NCBI GenBank assembly: GCA_910587305.1
Contig: CAJUKV010000070.1
Location: forward strand, 1 to 12,814
Source: an uncultured Lachnospiraceae bacterium
GTDB lineage: Bacteria; Bacillota; Clostridia; Lachnospirales; Lachnospiraceae
DNA length: 12,814 nt
Direction of reading: 5' to 3'
Position numbers and translations under genes: made by a program. Positions 6,031 through 12,814 of this stretch are shown piece after piece (the stretch's first letter is position 1; every line of letters starts with the position of its first letter). The notes beneath the pieces were generated by a model. The model saw only the letters and a program-made list of their open reading frames with translations, searched no databases and had not been told where the DNA came from.

Positions 6031-9000
6031 CAGTCATCTAACTCCTTATCAATTAAATTTACGCTCACCAGCGTGGATACCCCCTTCTCCTGCATGGTAA
6101 TGCCATAGAGCCTGTCCGCCTTTTCCATGGTTCCACGTCTGTGCGTTATCACGATAAACTGGGTACTTTTCGTAAGCTTATGTAAATATTTTGCAAACCG
6201 GCCTACATTGCTTTCATCCAAAGCGGCCTCGATTTCGTCCAGCAGGCAAAAGGGCGAGGGTTTTAAATTCTGAATGGCAAACAAAAGCGCTATTGCCGTA
6301 AGGGCCTTTTCGCCGCCGGAAAGCTGCATCATATTTTGAAGCTTTTTCCCCGGAGGCTGGGCGATAATCCTTATTCCTGCTTCCAGGATATCTTCCTCCT
6401 CCATAAGCTCTAATGTTCCCTTACCGCCGCCAAACAATTCCTTAAACACCTTATCGAACTCTCTTCCAATCTCCGCAAACTTTTCATTGAATTGCCTGCG
6501 CATGGCGCTGTCTAGTTCCACAATAATGCCCTCCAGGGTCTTTTCCGCTTCCACCAGATCGTCATGCTGGGTTTTTAAAAACCGGAAACGTTCCATCAGA
6601 TTTCTGTAATCCTCAATGGCGTTTACATTTACATCTCCCAGTTTTTTTATCTGATCCTTTAAAGAAGCAATTTCCTTTTTCATAGCGGACAAATCCGTAA
6701 ATACTTCATTGCGCAAGGCTGCCGCGTCGGAGAGGGTAATCTCATATTCATCCCACATATAGTTAATCTGGTTGTCCAAATTCTCCAAAAGCTTCTCCTT
6801 CTGAGAATTTAAACGGTACACTTCCTTATCCAGGCTTCCCATTTTTTCGGCAAGAGCTTCTCTGTCTTTAAAGAAATTCTTCTGCTTAAGGGAAAGCTGT
6901 TCTTTTCTCTCCACATCCTCCCGTAACTTTTTTTCCGTGTCCCCCTGTGTGGTATGGGAGGCAGCAATTGTCTGCTCTATGGATAATATGTTACTTTCCT
7001 TTTCCCTGGTATCTTCAATGCTCTTTTGAAGGCCTTCTTTTATCTCGGAAAGCTCCCCTTCAAACCGGCTGATTTCCCCGTCGATGCGGTTCACATTCTG
7101 CTGATGGAATTCCTGCTGCTGCAGCATCTTTTCCACTTCCACATCCCACTCGGAAACATGGGCGGACTGCTCCGATTCATCCCTGCGCTTTTCCTCAAGC
7201 TCTGTCTGCAGCTTTCTGATTTCCTGCTCTGTCTTTTTTTCCAAAAGCTCGGAATCTTCAAGCTCTTTTTGGATTTCCAGCTTATTTTGCCTGATTTCCT
7301 TAATCTGCTCCTCTATTTCCCGCTCCTCCGCCTTAAGCTCTAAGGAGCCCTCGCTGGCTTCATTCCTGCGTTCCTCAGCCTTAATCACATTAAGACGGGC
7401 TGTATTTTGTTCTATAAACTTTCTTTGCAGGGCCGCCTTATCTTCCTCAAGGCCCAGGCGAAGTTTATTCCGCCTTTCCTTGATCTTTTCTATTTCGTTT
7501 AAAAGTGCGTCCACTTCTTTTAAGTACTTTTTCACCTTTTCGTTCAGCTCGTCCATCTCTCTGCGGCGTCCAAGCAGATTGCTGTTATTCTTATAGGAAC
7601 CGCCGCTTATTGCGCCACCCGGCGTGAGCAGCTCGCCCTCTAACGTCACCATACGGATGCTGTAATGATATTTTCTGGCAATTCGTACCGCATTGTCTAT
7701 TCCGTCCACCACCATAATCCGCCCAAGCAGGGCTTTGGCCACATTGCCGTACCTGTCCGCCACCTTAACCAGACTGTCCGCAATGCCAATCACTCCCTTT
7801 TCCTTAAGGGCCTCTTTGTTTTTAAACTCCTGAGCCCCTGCAAGGCTTGTAAGGGGTAAAAAGGTGGCTCTTCCCGCTTTTGTCTGCTTTAAGAATGTAA
7901 TCATCCTTTTGGCGGTTTCCTCATCGTCTGTGACAATATTTTGAATATTGCCTCCTAAGGCTGTCTCTATGGCGGTTTCATACTTCTTATCCACCTTGAT
8001 AATGTCCGCCACAACGCCTACAATACCCTTTTCCCTCTCTCTTGCCTCCATCACCTTCTTAACGCTGCCGCCATATCCTTCATAGCGCTCCGTCAGGTTC
8101 GTAAGAGCTTCCAGTTTGGATTTTTCCTGATGATAACTTACCTGGGTATCCCGAAGCTCCTGATCCTTGCCGGCGAGCTCCTCTCTCATAAGCGCAAGGG
8201 CTTCTTCCTTTCGCTCCTGAGATTCATTCAGCGCGTGAATTTCCTGATTGATATTTTCAAATTCTTTTTGGAGCTTTTTGATGGTTTCTTCCTGCTGCTC
8301 CTCGTCCGATTTGATGCGAAGCAGCCTTGAGGTAAGCTCCGCCTTGCGGATGTTCACCTGTTCCGTCATGGTGTCATAGCGGCCAAGCTTTGACCGGATG
8401 GTGGCTCTTACATTCAGGGCCTCTATGATCATATTTTTGTCGGCTTCAATCCGGTTATTGAGTTCTTCTATTCTGCTTTGAACCTCAAGCAGCTTTTCCC
8501 TGGCCTCATTTCTTACCTTTTCAATCTCAGCCACCTGAGTGTCAATTACTTTTTTATCCTCAAGAATCTTTTCTTTGTCACGGAGTTTTGTCTCCATTTC
8601 CCCTGTGAGCGTCTCTTCTCTGGACCTGAAATGCTCCTCATTGCTTTTGGCTGATTTAATCTGCTCCCGCAGCACGTTAATCTCGCCCTCTAATTTACCA
8701 CGCAGAACACTGGTATCCGATAGGGTTGTCCTCTCGGCTAAAATAGTTTCCTCTAATTCCTCGATTTGCCCCTCTATCTGCTCGTATTCTTCTTTGATCT
8801 GCTCATATTGCCAGGTGGTCTTTTTTAAATCATCGTCCGCTATCGCAAATTTATCCTCAGTGCTCTTTAACTGTTCCTTCAGGCGGTTATGCTCGAGCAG
8901 AAACATATTGACATCCAGGTTTTTTAATTCTTCCCGTTTCTTTAAATAAATTCTGGCTGTCTCAGACTGCTTTTCCAGGGGGCCAATCTGCTTTTCCAGC

Positions 9001-9590
9001 TCCGAAAGAATGTCTTTTACACGAATCAGGTTTTGTTTCTCATCCTCTAACTTTTTCTGAGCCGCCACTTTGCGTTTTTTAAACTTTACGATTCCGGCAG
9101 CCTCATCAAAAAGTTCCCTTCTCTCCTCCGGCTTACCACTTAGAATTTTATCAATCTGCCCCTGGCCGATAATAGAATAACCTTCCTTACCGATACCCGT
9201 ATCATAAAAAAGTTCGTTTACATCCTTAAGCCTGCAGGGAGCGCCGTTTAAAAGATACTCGCTTTCACCGGAGCGGTAAATCCTTCTTGCCACCGTCACT
9301 TCGTCAAAATCAATGGCTAGCTGGTGATCCGAATTATCCAGCGTGATTGCAACATAAGCATACCCCAGAGGCTTTCTCATTTCCGTACCTGAAAAAATGA
9401 CGTCCTGCATGGACGCCCCCCGAAGCTGCTTAATCCTCTGTTCTCCCAGCACCCAGCGGACCGCATCGGCAACGTTACTTTTTCCACTGCCGTTAGGCCC
9501 CACGATACCGGTAATGCCATTATGGAATTTAAATACGATTTTATTTGCAAAGGATTTAAATCCCTGAATTTCTATGTTCTTTAAATACAT
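6030..9590 (-). CDS. smc: Chromosome segregation protein SMC (condensin ATPase)
   Basis: The 1186-residue ATPase core of the SMC-ScpAB condensin, which folds and segregates the chromosome. The head's N-terminal half carries Walker A GPNGSGKS (31-38, Lys37) after the opening MYLKNIEIQGFKSFANK. Two long coiled-coil arms (about 165-500 and 670-1000) flank the hinge (about 505-668, containing YEGYGGSVKKV and LTPGGAISGGS). The C-terminal head has the signature LSGGEKALTAIALLFAIQ (from 1090) and Walker B with FCLLDEIEAALDE (Glu1119). The frame also opens at a GTG two codons earlier, next to the rnc stop. The ATG at 9588-9590 gives the canonical MYLK start and the same length as the well-known Bacillus protein, so it is preferred. 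rnc, smc and ftsY form an unbroken set, and nothing suggests truncation. Confidence 0.97.
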   Translation of the reverse strand: MYLKNIEIQGFKSFANKIVFKFHNGITGIVGPNGSGKSNVADAVRWVLGEQRIKQLRGASMQDVIFSGTEMRKPLGYAYVAITLDNSDHQLAIDFDEVTVARRIYRSGESEYLLNGAPCRLKDVNELFYDTGIGKEGYSIIGQGQIDKILSGKPEERRELFDEAAGIVKFKKRKVAAQKKLEDEKQNLIRVKDILSELEKQIGPLEKQSETARIYLKKREELKNLDVNMFLLEHNRLKEQLKSTEDKFAIADDDLKKTTWQYEQIKEEYEQIEGQIEELEETILAERTTLSDTSVLRGKLEGEINVLREQIKSAKSNEEHFRSREETLTGEMETKLRDKEKILEDKKVIDTQVAEIEKVRNEAREKLLEVQSRIEELNNRIEADKNMIIEALNVRATIRSKLGRYDTMTEQVNIRKAELTSRLLRIKSDEEQQEETIKKLQKEFENINQEIHALNESQERKEEALALMREELAGKDQELRDTQVSYHQEKSKLEALTNLTERYEGYGGSVKKVMEAREREKGIVGVVADIIKVDKKYETAIETALGGNIQNIVTDDEETAKRMITFLKQTKAGRATFLPLTSLAGAQEFKNKEALKEKGVIGIADSLVKVADRYGNVAKALLGRIMVVDGIDNAVRIARKYHYSIRMVTLEGELLTPGGAISGGSYKNNSNLLGRRREMDELNEKVKKYLKEVDALLNEIEKIKERRNKLRLGLEEDKAALQRKFIEQNTARLNVIKAEERRNEASEGSLELKAEEREIEEQIKEIRQNKLEIQKELEDSELLEKKTEQEIRKLQTELEEKRRDESEQSAHVSEWDVEVEKMLQQQEFHQQNVNRIDGEISRFEGELSEIKEGLQKSIEDTREKESNILSIEQTIAASHTTQGDTEKKLREDVERKEQLSLKQKNFFKDREALAEKMGSLDKEVYRLNSQKEKLLENLDNQINYMWDEYEITLSDAAALRNEVFTDLSAMKKEIASLKDQIKKLGDVNVNAIEDYRNLMERFRFLKTQHDDLVEAEKTLEGIIVELDSAMRRQFNEKFAEIGREFDKVFKELFGGGKGTLELMEEEDILEAGIRIIAQPPGKKLQNMMQLSGGEKALTAIALLFAIQNLKPSPFCLLDEIEAALDESNVGRFAKYLHKLTKSTQFIVITHRRGTMEKADRLYGITMQEKGVSTLVSVNLIDKELDD

Positions 9591-9596
9591 ATACAC

Positions 9597-10334
9597 CTAC
9601 TCTTTTGACATATCTGCAATAAGCGCCTGATAGGCCGCCTGCTGCTGCGCCGTTTTTTTATTCCGTCCCTGGCCTTTTCCCATCACCACGCCTTCAACCT
9701 TTGCTTCCACCACAAAGATTTTATCATGCTCAGGCCCTATTTCCTTCACCAGCTCGTAGATGAGTTCTTTTCCCTGCTTTTGAACTCTCTCCTGAAGCAG
9801 TGTTTTACTGTCATAGAAAAGCTGTTTATTTTCCAGGTCGGAAAAAACAAACTTCGTGACAAATTGCCCGGCCGCGTCAATGCCTCCATCCAGATAGATT
9901 GCGCCTATTAATGCCTCCATCACATCCGAGAGAATGGAATCCCTCTCTCTTCCCCCGGTGGCCTCCTCGCCCTTTCCAAGCAAAATAAATCCGCCAAGGG
10001 ATATATCTTTTGCGCAAAAAGCAAGGGCCGCCTTGCAAACCATGGTAGAGCGCAGCCTTGTCATCTGTCCCTCCGACATTTCCGGATAAGTCTCATAGAT
10101 AAACCGGCTGGACAAAAGTTCCAAGACCGCATCGCCTAAAAACTCCAGCCTCTCATAATTTCTATATTTATTGATTTTTTGTTCATTCGAAAAAGAGCTA
10201 TGGGTCAAAGCTTCCTTCACCAGCTTTTTGTTCTGAAATACATAGCCAATTTTTTCTTCCAAATCCTTCAATTTTCCCTGTTTATACATACTAACCCCCA
10301 TGATCCCGCTCTGCGGAATCACAATCCCGGCCAA
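9597..10334 (-). CDS. rnc: Ribonuclease III
   Basis: Endonuclease for double-stranded RNA, acting in rRNA processing and mRNA turnover as a homodimer. The RNase III signature ERLEFLGDAVLEL is at 61-73, and the further catalytic acidic residues fall in SDVMEALIGAIYLDGG (Asp137, Glu140; Asp68 in the signature). A double-stranded-RNA-binding domain covers about 175-243 (DSKTLLQERVQKQG...NKKTAQQQAAYQAL). The start is uncertain. A TTG at 10332-10334 has AAAGGTGGG 6 bases upstream and gives 245 residues. ATGs at 10301 and 10289 give 234 and 230 residues, nearer the family norm, but have only weak G-rich sites before them. The stop lies directly before smc, so the two are surely co-transcribed. No promoter is evident after the acpP terminator; readthrough or a promoter within the repeat is possible. 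Confidence 0.95.
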   Translation of the reverse strand: MAGIVIPQSGIMGVSMYKQGKLKDLEEKIGYVFQNKKLVKEALTHSSFSNEQKINKYRNYERLEFLGDAVLELLSSRFIYETYPEMSEGQMTRLRSTMVCKAALAFCAKDISLGGFILLGKGEEATGGRERDSILSDVMEALIGAIYLDGGIDAAGQFVTKFVFSDLENKQLFYDSKTLLQERVQKQGKELIYELVKEIGPEHDKIFVVEAKVEGVVMGKGQGRNKKTAQQQAAYQALIADMSKE

Positions 10335-10340
10335 AGAATA

Positions 10341-10349
10341 CCCACCTTT
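10341..10349 (-). promoter_or_regulatory. Ribosome binding site supporting a TTG start for rnc
   Basis: AAAGGTGGG, a seven-of-nine match to AAAGGAGGT, is 6 bases above TTG (10332-10334). Directly upstream lie two copies of GCCTTAAAA 12 bases apart (plus-strand TTTTAAGGC at 10347-10355 and 10359-10367), the nearer one overlapping the site. Confidence 0.5.
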
Positions 10350-10375
10350 TAAGGCGTTTTTTAAGGCATTCTTCT

Positions 10376-10440
10376 AAGTGTGAAGTTTTAGTTGTTCTTA
10401 GGCGGCGTTTTCTGACGCCTTAGAACTTCTCTTCACACTT
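10376..10440. repeat. Hairpin repeat between acpP and rnc (TTCTTAGGCGGC family, copy B)
   Basis: The outer arms AAGTGTGAAG (10376-10385) and CTTCACACTT (10431-10440) are perfectly complementary. An inner stem pairs GTTCTTAGGCG (10394-10404) with CGCCTTAGAAC (10416-10426) at 10 of 11 positions. It continues into CACTTCCC-N3-ATGCCGC (10436-10453) and the palindrome TGCCGC-CT-GCGGCA (10448-10461). It lies between the acpP terminator and rnc and may influence rnc transcription or decay; no effect can be read from sequence. Confidence 0.8.
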
Positions 10441-10460
10441 CCCGCCATGCCGCCTGCGGC

Positions 10461-10482
10461 AAAAAAGCCCTTGACGGGCTTT
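10461..10482 (-). terminator. Intrinsic terminator directly after acpP
   Basis: AAAGCCC (10464-10470) and GGGCTTT (10476-10482) pair around the 5-base loop TTGAC. On the minus strand the stem is followed by further T residues (TTTTTT in all). The stem begins one base after the acpP stop at 10483-10485. The GC-rich palindrome at 10448-10461 just beyond it may reinforce termination. Confidence 0.88.
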
Positions 10483-10713
10483 TTAATTAAGTGCATTCTT
10501 GATAAGGTTCACTGCCTCTTCTACAGTTGAGATTTTCTCTGCCTCTTCAGCCGGAATTTCAATATCAAATTCTTCTTCCAGTCCCATGATAATCTGAAAA
10601 ACATCTAAGGAATCAGCTCCCAAATCATCCACAAATGTTGTCTCCATTGTGATTTCCTCAGGGTCAACGTTTAAAACGTCCGCAATTACTTTTTTTAATT
10701 TTTCAAATTCCAT
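10483..10713 (-). CDS. acpP: Acyl carrier protein
   Basis: Small acidic carrier, 76 residues, that holds growing fatty acids as thioesters on a 4'-phosphopantetheine arm. The attachment motif GADSLD is intact, with the serine at position 35. The sequence starts MEFEKLKKVIADVLNVDPEE and ends NLIKNALN, the usual length and charge. The frame stays open 29 codons further upstream into plsX, but that extension is basic, asparagine-rich and unlike any ACP. The ATG at 10711-10713 is therefore the start, with AAAGGA about 11 bases above it. The plsX stop is 17 bases upstream, so the two are co-transcribed. An intrinsic terminator follows at once, which lets acpP end its transcript independently of rnc. 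Confidence 0.96.
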   Translation of the reverse strand: MEFEKLKKVIADVLNVDPEEITMETTFVDDLGADSLDVFQIIMGLEEEFDIEIPAEEAEKISTVEEAVNLIKNALN

Positions 10714-10730
10714 CTTTTTACATTTCCTTT

Positions 10731-11744
10731 CTAGTTTTCTTCCATTGTTATTTTTTCTTTTATTTTTTGATTGATATTCTGTTCTGTAAAGGTGATACAT
10801 TGCAGAATAGAATTCTTTATCTCAACACTGTTAGAACTGCCATGGGTTTTCACTACGAGCCCTTTAAGCCCAAGCATGGGTGCCCCTCCATATTGTTCCA
10901 AATCAAAAGCCTTTAATGTATTTTTCAAAGCCGGTTTTACCAAAAGCGCGCCGATCTTACTGCGAAGGGAAGTCATCATACCTTCCTTCACCTTCTTAAT
11001 CAGGGTGGCTCCCACGCCTTCATACATCTTTAATATCACATTTCCCACAAAGGCTTCGCAAACCACAACATCCGCATAGCCGGAGGGAATATCCCTTGCC
11101 TCAATGCTTCCGATAAAATGAATATCCGGGCAATTCTTCAAAAGCGGAAAAGTCTCTTTCACCAGCGCGTTTCCCTTTTCTTCCTCCGCGCCTATATTTA
11201 CAATGCCCACTTTAGGGTTCTTTACCCCCATCACACTTTCCATATATACGGATCCCATCTTAGCGAACTGCACCAGATGGGAAGGTCTTGCATCCACATT
11301 AGCGCCACAGTCAACCAAAAGCGCGCAGCCTTTTTCCGTAGGGATAAGCGGGGCAAGAGGCGGTCTCTCCACTCCTTTTATCCTGCCTACAATTACCTGG
11401 CCGCCAACCAAAGTCGCTCCTGTGCTTCCGGCTGAAACATAAGCGTCGCAAACGCCGTCCTTTACCAGATTAAGCGCTTTCACAATGGAGGAATCTTTCT
11501 TCTTCCTGATTGCCATGACTGGAGGCTCCGCAGTCTCGATGACCTCCGATGCGTTAACGATCTCTATCTGCTCCTTATTATATGTATATTTGGTAAGCTC
11601 GCTACGGATAGCATCTTCCTTTCCTGTCAAATATACTTTCACATGGCTGCTTTCATTAGCCGCATCCACAGCCCCCTTTACTATCTCAAAAGGAGCATTG
11701 TCCCCACCCATAGCGTCAACTGCCACATTTACAAACTCTGCCAT
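10731..11744 (-). CDS. plsX: Phosphate acyltransferase PlsX
   Basis: Transfers the acyl group from acyl-ACP to phosphate, making the acyl-phosphate used by PlsY in the first step of phosphatidic acid synthesis; a peripheral membrane enzyme. It has 337 residues, close to the family norm. The N-terminal signature AVDAMGGDNAPFEIVKGA is at about 8-25. Further family blocks are visible: SAGSTGATLVGG (about 105-116), KGCALLVDCGANVDARP (about 138-154) and GVVICEAF-like VVVCEAFVGNVILK (about 225-238). The ATG at 11744 has AAGGAGG about 14 bases upstream, rather far, but no better start is in frame. The gene follows the rpmF terminator and has its own promoter-like boxes. acpP lies 17 bases downstream, so the enzyme and its substrate carrier are made together. 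Confidence 0.96.
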   Translation of the reverse strand: MAEFVNVAVDAMGGDNAPFEIVKGAVDAANESSHVKVYLTGKEDAIRSELTKYTYNKEQIEIVNASEVIETAEPPVMAIRKKKDSSIVKALNLVKDGVCDAYVSAGSTGATLVGGQVIVGRIKGVERPPLAPLIPTEKGCALLVDCGANVDARPSHLVQFAKMGSVYMESVMGVKNPKVGIVNIGAEEEKGNALVKETFPLLKNCPDIHFIGSIEARDIPSGYADVVVCEAFVGNVILKMYEGVGATLIKKVKEGMMTSLRSKIGALLVKPALKNTLKAFDLEQYGGAPMLGLKGLVVKTHGSSNSVEIKNSILQCITFTEQNINQKIKEKITMEEN

Positions 11745-11782
11745 CCTGCTTACTTTATCCTCCTTGCTATCAGTACTATTTC

Positions 11783-11811
11783 ACTATACTAGACCGTATA
11801 CGAAAAATCAA
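11783..11811 (-). promoter_or_regulatory. Probable promoter for plsX-acpP with inverted repeat in the spacer
   Basis: On the minus strand TTGATT (11806-11811, 4 of 6) and TATAGT (11783-11788, 5 of 6) are 17 bases apart. An inverted repeat TATAC-N6-GTATA (11785-11800) fills most of the spacer and overlaps the -10 box, a position typical of a repressor operator. It lies between the rpmF terminator and plsX, where a new promoter would be expected. It does not resemble the Bacillus FapR site closely. Confidence 0.55.
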
Positions 11812-11825
11812 GCACAATTTTGCTC

Positions 11826-11858
11826 AAAAAATTAGGAAGCCTGACGACTTCCCAATTT
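11826..11858 (-). terminator. Intrinsic terminator after rpmF
   Basis: AAATTAGGAAG (11829-11839) and CTTCCCAATTT (11848-11858) pair at 10 of 11 positions around an 8-base loop. On the minus strand the stem runs into TTTTTT (11831-11826). It sits 13 bases after the rpmF stop and separates yceD-rpmF from plsX-acpP, though partial readthrough is likely in such an arrangement. Confidence 0.85.
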
Positions 11859-11871
11859 CTGAATTTCAGTA

Positions 11872-12051
11872 TTAATCTACACTGATGATTTCTTTTTTAT
11901 TGTAAGAGCCGCACGCCTTACATACTCTGTGAGGAGCCATCAGTGCGCCGCACTTGCTGCACTTCACTAATGTAGGAGCGCTCATTTTCCAGTTTGCTCT
12001 CCTTTTATCTCTTCTGGACTTAGAAGATTTATTTTTAGGACAAATAGACAT
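11872..12051 (-). CDS. rpmF: Large ribosomal subunit protein L32 (zinc-binding form)
   Basis: A 59-residue basic protein of the 50S subunit. It begins MSICPKNKSSKSRRDKRRAN and ends KKEIISVD. The two CxxC pairs, Cys31-Cys34 (CSKC) and Cys44-Cys47 (CKAC), make this the zinc-ribbon form rather than the cysteine-free form that some bacteria keep for zinc shortage. The ATG at 12049-12051 is 2 bases past the yceD stop. Its strong ribosome site AAGGAGG lies inside the last yceD codons, so the two genes are tightly linked. A terminator follows at 11826-11858. Confidence 0.98.
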   Translation of the reverse strand: MSICPKNKSSKSRRDKRRANWKMSAPTLVKCSKCGALMAPHRVCKACGSYNKKEIISVD

Positions 12052-12053
12052 CG

Positions 12054-12584
12054 TTACACCTCCTTACCTGCGTTGAAGATATCTTTAATAGCTGCCATTC
12101 TGGGATCAGGCACAAAGGTATCGCACCCGCATTCCCCCAGGTTTAAGTCGTGCCCACACTGCTTACAGATTCCTTTACAGTCCGGTTTGCACAACACCTT
12201 AACAGGCATGTTAATTAAGATTTCACCGTTCACGAAAGCTTCCACATTAAGCTCATATCCAAGCATGAAACCCTGCTGCTCACCCTCTGCTTTGGCCTGT
12301 CCGTTTAAATCCGGAGCAAAAATCTCCTGTTCAAACCGAGGCTCTAAGGGAACACAGACCGCCTGTAGACATCTGTCACAGGGGATTTCCAGTACAAGCT
12401 TCATTTCTCCCTGCATAAGAATCTTTCCAATTCCTATATTGGTAAAAGACAGATTTACAGGAGATTTCTCGCGGATTTTGTAAGAATTCCCCATATAGGA
12501 AATTCTATCCGGCTCAAAAGGAACGCTTTCCCTTCTATCTTTTCCCTCAGATGTAAATACGTCAGCCAGATTGATTAACATCAT
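12054..12584 (-). CDS. YceD-family protein (DUF177)
   Basis: A 176-residue member of the DUF177/YceD family, almost always encoded just before rpmF. In other bacteria and in plants the family is linked to 23S rRNA accumulation and large-subunit assembly; the exact biochemical role remains open. Cysteine pairs suggest metal binding: CDRC at 69-72, then C-x3-C-x3-C-x2-C at 132-143 (CKPDCKGICKQCG) and CGC at 152-154. The first two codons are both ATG. GAGGG stands 3 bases before the first and 6 before the second, so the second (12579-12581) is equally likely. The gene is the first of its transcript, with a consensus promoter about 120 bases upstream, and its end contains the rpmF ribosome site. 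Confidence 0.93.
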   Translation of the reverse strand: MMLINLADVFTSEGKDRRESVPFEPDRISYMGNSYKIREKSPVNLSFTNIGIGKILMQGEMKLVLEIPCDRCLQAVCVPLEPRFEQEIFAPDLNGQAKAEGEQQGFMLGYELNVEAFVNGEILINMPVKVLCKPDCKGICKQCGHDLNLGECGCDTFVPDPRMAAIKDIFNAGKEV

Positions 12585-12622
12585 AATCCCTCATGCTTCC
12601 AAATAGCCCGCAAACCTTACCC

Positions 12623-12654
12623 GTTCTTAGGCGGCATTTTTAACGCCTCAGAAC
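12623..12654. repeat. Hairpin repeat in the yceD leader (TTCTTAGGCGGC family, copy C)
   Basis: GTTCTTAGGCG (12623-12633) and CGCCTCAGAAC (12644-12654) pair at 10 of 11 positions around a 10-base loop. The core is the same as in copies A and B. It falls between the predicted transcription start (near 12695) and the yceD start, so it is transcribed into the leader, ending about 39 bases before the ATG. Confidence 0.78.
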
Positions 12655-12701
12655 CTTTCTTTGCGCTAAGCTCCCTATGAATCAAATTACACACTTTTAC
12701 A

Positions 12702-12730
12702 ATTATAGCGGCAACCGTTTACTTTGTCAA
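12702..12730 (-). promoter_or_regulatory. Full-consensus SigA promoter for yceD-rpmF
   Basis: TTGACA (12725-12730) and TATAAT (12702-12707) are separated by exactly 17 bases on the minus strand, a complete match to the vegetative consensus. Transcription should begin near 12695, leaving a leader of about 110 bases that includes hairpin copy C. Such a strong promoter fits a ribosomal-protein transcript. Confidence 0.9.
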
Positions 12731-12775
12731 TACCCGTAAAAGTAATTGATCATCTAATCGTAACTATTCAGCCCA

Positions 12776-12800
12776 GGACTTTGCATTTGCTGCAAAGTCC
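12776..12800. repeat. Perfect 10-bp hairpin upstream of the yceD promoter
   Basis: GGACTTTGCA (12776-12785) and TGCAAAGTCC (12791-12800) are perfectly complementary around a 5-base loop. No T-run follows on either strand. It may mark the end of the gene beyond the window or be another dispersed repeat. The rest of 12731-12814 shows no gene. Confidence 0.7.
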
Positions 12801-12814
12801 GTGAGAACGCATAT

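Noticed and set aside
8539..8949. 136-codon open frame on the plus strand inside smc
   Set aside because: It is antisense to the SMC coiled coil, serine- and leucine-rich as expected from reversed Glu/Lys codons, with no ribosome site and no recognisable domain.
9588..9596. GTG start for smc adding two residues
   Set aside because: The ATG at 9588-9590 gives the canonical MYLK...GFKSFA start; the GTG directly abuts the rnc stop.
12073..12483. 136-codon open frame on the plus strand inside yceD
   Set aside because: Antisense shadow of a clear YceD gene whose cysteine motifs and neighbour rpmF are certain; no ribosome site or domain.
1..12814. CRISPR array, tRNA/rRNA genes, insertion sequence or prophage genes
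   Set aside because: No regularly spaced repeat-spacer units, cloverleaf, rRNA stretch, transposase or integrase motif was seen.

Overview
The window reads as a chromosomal housekeeping block from a Firmicute of class Clostridia, most likely a Lachnospiraceae member. The basis is the gene order yceD-rpmF-plsX-acpP-rnc-smc-ftsY, the four-cysteine (zinc) L32, the 1186-residue SMC, strong AAGGAGG-type ribosome binding sites and moderate GC. Every protein gene I can support lies on the minus strand, so the window is read from high to low coordinates. I saw no rRNA, tRNA, CRISPR array, transposase or phage gene.

Layout, in transcription order. At 12814-12585 there is no gene. It holds a perfect 10-bp hairpin, a full-consensus promoter (TTGACA-17-TATAAT) and a leader hairpin. 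Then come yceD (DUF177) and rpmF (L32), closed by a terminator. A second promoter follows, then plsX and acpP, closed by a terminator directly after the acpP stop. A repeat-rich 150-bp gap leads to rnc, smc and ftsY, which are packed end to end. After a second repeat-rich gap come ilvA (threonine ammonia-lyase with an ACT domain) and its bidirectional terminator, then a YitT-family membrane protein. A 421-bp gap carries a 138-bp palindrome and a good promoter. That promoter drives a membrane-anchored GH25 muramidase-like gene that overlaps an AraC-family regulator by 8 bp. The window ends in the first 53 codons of a DUF1016 (YhcG-type) gene.

How the genes work together. plsX and acpP start phospholipid and fatty-acid synthesis and supply acyl-phosphate and acyl carrier. 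rpmF serves ribosome assembly, rnc processes rRNA and other double-stranded RNA, smc compacts and segregates the chromosome, and ftsY is the SRP receptor that directs nascent membrane proteins. This block couples growth, membrane synthesis and protein export. The genes from ilvA downstream are accessory or metabolic: amino-acid catabolism or isoleucine precursor supply, a transporter-like protein, wall hydrolysis with its probable regulator, and a possible nuclease.

No new multi-gene system stands out. The most unusual material is between the genes. A hairpin repeat family (core TTCTTAGGCGGC...CGCCTTAGAAC) occurs at least three times. In the ftsY-ilvA gap it forms a copy / anti-copy / copy arrangement in which one middle arm could pair either with the end of ftsY or with the sequence abutting the ilvA ribosome binding site. 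Several starts are reassigned from sequence: ilvA at 4959, smc at 9590, acpP at 10713, and rnc at a TTG.
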